A DNA stretch of 64,000 bases from Bacteroides sp. (GTDB lineage: Bacteria; Bacteroidota; Bacteroidia; Bacteroidales; Bacteroidaceae). The notes under the pieces were generated by a model. That model worked only from the letters and a program-made list of their open reading frames with translations, ran no database searches and was not told the origin of the DNA. Shown here piece by piece: positions 60,871 through 64,000 of the stretch. The DNA lies in NCBI GenBank assembly GCA_017992695.1, contig JAGOOC010000002.1:62001-126000 (forward strand), read 5' to 3'. Each line of letters begins with the position of its first letter. The stretch's first letter is position 1. Both the position numbers and the translations under genes were made by a program.

Positions 60871-61761
60871 TTATCTGCTTACTAATGCGTGCATGTATTG
60901 TTCCTCGCTTTTGATATACCCTTCCTGCTCATATCCTTTCTTGTACCGATGAATCAGCTGTACAAGCCACTGCAAGTCCGGGTCTGCAATAGACATGTTT
61001 TTATATTTGGCATATTGTCCATCGTAAAGCTTGCGACTTCCGGCAGCAATTCGCTCTTCTATATCGCTGGGGATTAGAAATTTGGCTCTTTCGCCCAAGA
61101 ACGGATGAAATTCAGTTAAGAAGATGTGTATACCTGCCAAATCAAAATCGCCAAAATGGATATACCGGTTGGGGATGGCTTGCAACCAGGTGCGCAAATC
61201 TTTCGACTGCGGATAACGGGATACAAAGAGGACTTTCATTCCTTCAAACAAATAGTGCTGCGCACGAATGTGTTGGAAGTTTTCTCCATTTTCCATACCT
61301 ACCACTACTACATCTTCGGGTAAACGGAACTGCTCGTACTCTTCCATAAAGATGGAGGTGCCGGGTAGGGGATGAATCACGATAGGTGCGCCCCGAAGGG
61401 TGGCCTCCATCGGAGTGTAACAATTGATGAGAAATCCCCTAAATGCTCGGGTATAAGAGATCTTAGAACTACCCGCCGATTGTACTTGTTCCGAACGTTT
61501 TACCTCTTCTTCACCCGATTTTATCTTGATCCACTGTTCCAGTTCGCCATCCATATCATAGTGTTGGGCCAGAAAAGTGCGAAGCCCTTCGGGATCTTTT
61601 AAGCGAACACTTTGAAAGCTGCCGCGGGCAATAGAGACGAACAGCTCTTCTTCCAACAAATGTTTCACAACCTTGGGTGGGAAAGCGCTTGCCGGCACTC
61701 TCTCTCCATCCAGCAGCAGTTTCATTTTTCGGGCCAACGATAAAGATAATGTTTCTTTCAT
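60871..61761 (-). CDS. Toprim-domain protein (JetD/MksG-like)
   Basis: A 296-aa protein with an N-terminal winged-helix-like region (residues 1-70) and a C-terminal Toprim fold: the Glu motif is VVVGMENGENFQHI (Glu157 or Glu160), and HFGDFDLAGIHIF gives the DxD-x-x-G element (Asp205, Asp207). This is the layout of Wadjet JetD/MksG, the Toprim nuclease that cuts DNA extruded by the SMC-like partner. It overlaps the upstream ATPase gene by 4 nt, so the pair is translationally coupled. The exact Pfam family is not asserted. Confidence 0.78.
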   Translation of the reverse strand: MKETLSLSLARKMKLLLDGERVPASAFPPKVVKHLLEEELFVSIARGSFQSVRLKDPEGLRTFLAQHYDMDGELEQWIKIKSGEEEVKRSEQVQSAGSSKISYTRAFRGFLINCYTPMEATLRGAPIVIHPLPGTSIFMEEYEQFRLPEDVVVVGMENGENFQHIRAQHYLFEGMKVLFVSRYPQSKDLRTWLQAIPNRYIHFGDFDLAGIHIFLTEFHPFLGERAKFLIPSDIEERIAAGSRKLYDGQYAKYKNMSIADPDLQWLVQLIHRYKKGYEQEGYIKSEEQYMHALVSR

Positions 61762-64000
61762 TTCAACTCTTCTTTTGAATACAACTCATCTTTTGAATGA
61801 TAAGTCAGCAAGGGAATAACCTGCGTATTCGAACCCGCATCCTTACTTAATAAATAGGTGTGGCGGTAATCCTCCACGTTGTAGGTGGTGGGCGAGCTGT
61901 TCACCAATAGGATGTTCCGGCAATTGGCAAAATCAAGTATTCCTTTCACGTTGTTGGGGTGCAGTTTACCTATCTCGTCCATCATACAGTGAATTTTAAA
62001 TTCGCCGAACTTACGAGATGCTTTTGCTTTGAATACATTGATAAGCATAATGTTGACCATTGCTTTCACCAAAATATCCGTCCCGTCGGAGCCTACGTTG
62101 GCTACCTTTTCCACCCAACCGGTATCGTTATCGTTCTCTTTCACCCGAAATTCCAGTTTGAACGTATCGACAAGCGCCAGTCGTTTTCGAGAGGGATCCT
62201 CGAGCAAGAGTTTCATGAACGACAATAAATAGCGAACGGCGGTTGCATTGACATCCTCACGAGATACTTGCGAAAATAAGTCAACTTCACCCATCGTGTG
62301 CTGGTAGTCATCAGTGAACCGCTTGATTTCCAATAGCAATTGCATCAGGTTGTCGCTGCTTTGCAGCGGGCGAAGGGCAATTTCCTTAATCACTCCGGCA
62401 AAGTTGCGTTCGACAAAGTCATTGTTGATCGCATGAATCGTTTTGTGAATTTCACTCTCGTTGCGTGTCAAGTCGCCCACTTCTTTAGAGATGCGGCGTA
62501 TAATATCCGTATATCGTTCACTGATATGCTTTTGATAATCGGATATTTTGTCGTTATCTACAAATTCACACAGGTTGGAGGCAAAGTCGTAATAATCTTG
62601 TTCGGCCATCAGTTCCGTGCGGAAATGAAATGTATTCTTCGCAGAGAAATTACCATTGAATTGCGTCACTGTTCGCTTAAACTCTTCCGTCTTCTTGATG
62701 GCCGACACGATGAGCGATCTCAACTCCTCTACAATCAACTCGCAACCCTTGCGGGTCGACTTTTCTCCCACTTCGATGAGGTGGGGTGGACAGAACGTGT
62801 CGTCTTGACGGAACATGCTTACTTTATTCAACCCCTCTTCCAGGGTATGCAATTCTTGTTTCACGCGAGAGAGTTGATCCTCTACCTCTTTCACTTGAGT
62901 TTGCAGTTTTTCTCTTCTTTGCACAAAGCGTTCGTTCAGGGCATTGAGCTTGGTGTCCTGCTCTTTTTTACGGTTTCGCAGTGCCGCCTCATGGTCAAAA
63001 AGCTCTCGTTTGTCCTTCTCATAGTCCGACACCTGTGAGCGGTGTTCACGCACATAGTCAAGCTCCTTTTTGATCTCATCCATCAAGCCGTCATACTTAC
63101 GAATGGTTGCTGTATCGGCCCCTTTGCCATTCAACTCATTCTCCTGAGTTTGTTTCAGCTCATTTTTTCGTTCTTCAATTTGTTGTTGCAAGGTGGCTAT
63201 CTCTTTCTTTACGCCGGCTGCGAACAACGCTTGTTGACTATCTAATTCGCTTTTTGAATCCTTATAGGACTTCTGGCAGGCTTTTAATTGCTTGTCGCGC
63301 TCCGCTTGTAGTTTTTTCTTCTCTTCTTCTGCCACATAAAGGCGGTGAGCCGTTTCATTCAATTGCGTCTGAAGCTTTTCTGTCTGTTCTTCCTTCCACT
63401 CCTTTTCCTTTGTTTGCCAAGAGAGATAATCGACCTGTAGATTCTTTCGTTTATGGGGCAGTTGCATCCGTTCCGCTTCGAGCAAGTGCTGATTGTCCGA
63501 AAGCTTACGTATCTGCTTCGAATATTTTTTCTCCAAGGTCGAGATGCTTTCGCTCTCTTCTGCTGTCAGGCGCTTCAGTTGCTCGATACTTTGTTGCAGG
63601 GCAGTTTGCAAATCGGTCTGTTCTTGCTTCATCTCCTCGGGCGTGCGAACGTAGCGTTCGATAGCCGACAGGTTCAACGAAACGCCAAACATCGTACTCG
63701 TTTCATCGGTCAATTGAGGTTTCAGCTCGTTGTTGAAAAGCACAGATTCTTCATCCGCCACCTTACCTATGGTCTCCTGCCAATCGGGCTTATGCTGTTC
63801 CAACCATTCGCAAAACGAGCCTTTTCGCTTCTCTATCAACGCTTCCAGCGCCTGAAGCTGACTTTCAATGGTCGTGCGCTCCTTACGAACGGGGTCTGTT
63901 TTTCGCTGAAACTCCCATTCCAGTTCCTTCAGCTTCATTTGACACTCTTGCCTGAGGCGGTTGACCTCCACCTGATGCTGGCGGATGTCAAACTCCAGTG
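61758..64000 (-). CDS. Condensin-like ATPase (JetC/MukB/DUF3584-like), 5'-truncated by the window
   Basis: At least 747 codons, open to the window edge; the GTG at 63971 is not the start. The first 400 residues are coiled coil (LSDNQHLLEAERMQLPHKRK and similar). The C-terminal ATPase half shows a signature-like NVGSDGTDILVKAMVNIM and a Walker B-type strand IHCMMDEIGKLHPNN, with NILLVNSSPTTYN after it. The Walker A head must lie beyond the window. The architecture fits an SMC-like protein of the DUF3584/JetC kind. It is directly followed by the Toprim gene. Confidence 0.75.
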   Translation of the reverse strand, partial: LEFDIRQHQVEVNRLRQECQMKLKELEWEFQRKTDPVRKERTTIESQLQALEALIEKRKGSFCEWLEQHKPDWQETIGKVADEESVLFNNELKPQLTDETSTMFGVSLNLSAIERYVRTPEEMKQEQTDLQTALQQSIEQLKRLTAEESESISTLEKKYSKQIRKLSDNQHLLEAERMQLPHKRKNLQVDYLSWQTKEKEWKEEQTEKLQTQLNETAHRLYVAEEEKKKLQAERDKQLKACQKSYKDSKSELDSQQALFAAGVKKEIATLQQQIEERKNELKQTQENELNGKGADTATIRKYDGLMDEIKKELDYVREHRSQVSDYEKDKRELFDHEAALRNRKKEQDTKLNALNERFVQRREKLQTQVKEVEDQLSRVKQELHTLEEGLNKVSMFRQDDTFCPPHLIEVGEKSTRKGCELIVEELRSLIVSAIKKTEEFKRTVTQFNGNFSAKNTFHFRTELMAEQDYYDFASNLCEFVDNDKISDYQKHISERYTDIIRRISKEVGDLTRNESEIHKTIHAINNDFVERNFAGVIKEIALRPLQSSDNLMQLLLEIKRFTDDYQHTMGEVDLFSQVSREDVNATAVRYLLSFMKLLLEDPSRKRLALVDTFKLEFRVKENDNDTGWVEKVANVGSDGTDILVKAMVNIMLINVFKAKASRKFGEFKIHCMMDEIGKLHPNNVKGILDFANCRNILLVNSSPTTYNVEDYRHTYLLSKDAGSNTQVIPLLTYHSKDELYSKEELK

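Overview
The window is chromosomal DNA from a member of the Bacteroidota, most likely genus Bacteroides. The grounds are Bacteroides-type -7 promoter boxes (TAnnTTTG) in front of many genes, Bacteroidota-specific families (DUF4831, DUF4837, DUF5020, GSCFA, a DUF4105 protein, a MurF-alanine racemase fusion, a short lidless adenylate kinase) and an ALAA-ending tmRNA tag. Species cannot be named from sequence alone. There are no rRNA genes and no CRISPR array; there is one tmRNA and one tRNA-Trp.

Layout. 1-3400 (minus): a DUF4105 protein (probable lipoprotein N-acyltransferase Lnb), a phosphatase-fold protein that has lost its catalytic residues, and the start of secA, led by three phased palindromes over the promoter. 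3.6-19.3 kb (plus): coaX, an outer-membrane barrel, a TPR protein, lptC, a CNNM/CorC-like protein, a PpiD-like chaperone, rlmN, a DUF4837 lipoprotein, pdxA, a sigma-54 activator, lptE, a TPR protein, secG, an MFS transporter and an orphan PqqD. Much of this serves envelope biogenesis and protein export. 19.3-27.8 kb: DUF4831 and nnr (minus), then hpt, adk, obg, pgeF, a B3/B4 protein, an M23 peptidase, and a lactonase (minus). 28.0-38.9 kb: tmRNA, dinB, an unlisted 45-aa gene, a YfcC transporter, a transglutaminase lipoprotein, cutC, rny, zapA and its coiled-coil neighbour, a second phased palindrome array, a nucleosidase and DUF454.

39.0-41.9 kb is the clearest accessory patch. It follows tRNA-Trp and holds an ArsC/Spx-like gene whose start has been overwritten by an IS66 transposase fragment, two further IS66 fragments in opposite orientations, and an AT-rich unknown lipoprotein/membrane-protein pair. 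41.9-60.6 kb returns to core genes: a DNA glycosylase, a Tsx-like channel with an NCS2 permease, tatAC, murF-alr, GSCFA, a KamA-like radical SAM protein, a histone H1-like protein, rluF, a voltage-gated-type channel with a zinc ribbon, a lytic transglycosylase, oxidoreductases, an FKBP and a lipocalin.

The right edge (60.7-64.0 kb, minus) carries a condensin-like ATPase (cut by the window edge), a Toprim protein overlapping it by 4 nt and a 52-aa basic protein. The order resembles the JetC-JetD end of Wadjet/MksBEFG anti-plasmid systems and is the best candidate for an interesting defence-type system here. The other leading observations are two palindrome arrays of different sequence but identical geometry (14-bp core, 9-bp spacer, exact 23-bp pitch) and the dead phosphatase coupled to the Lnb candidate.
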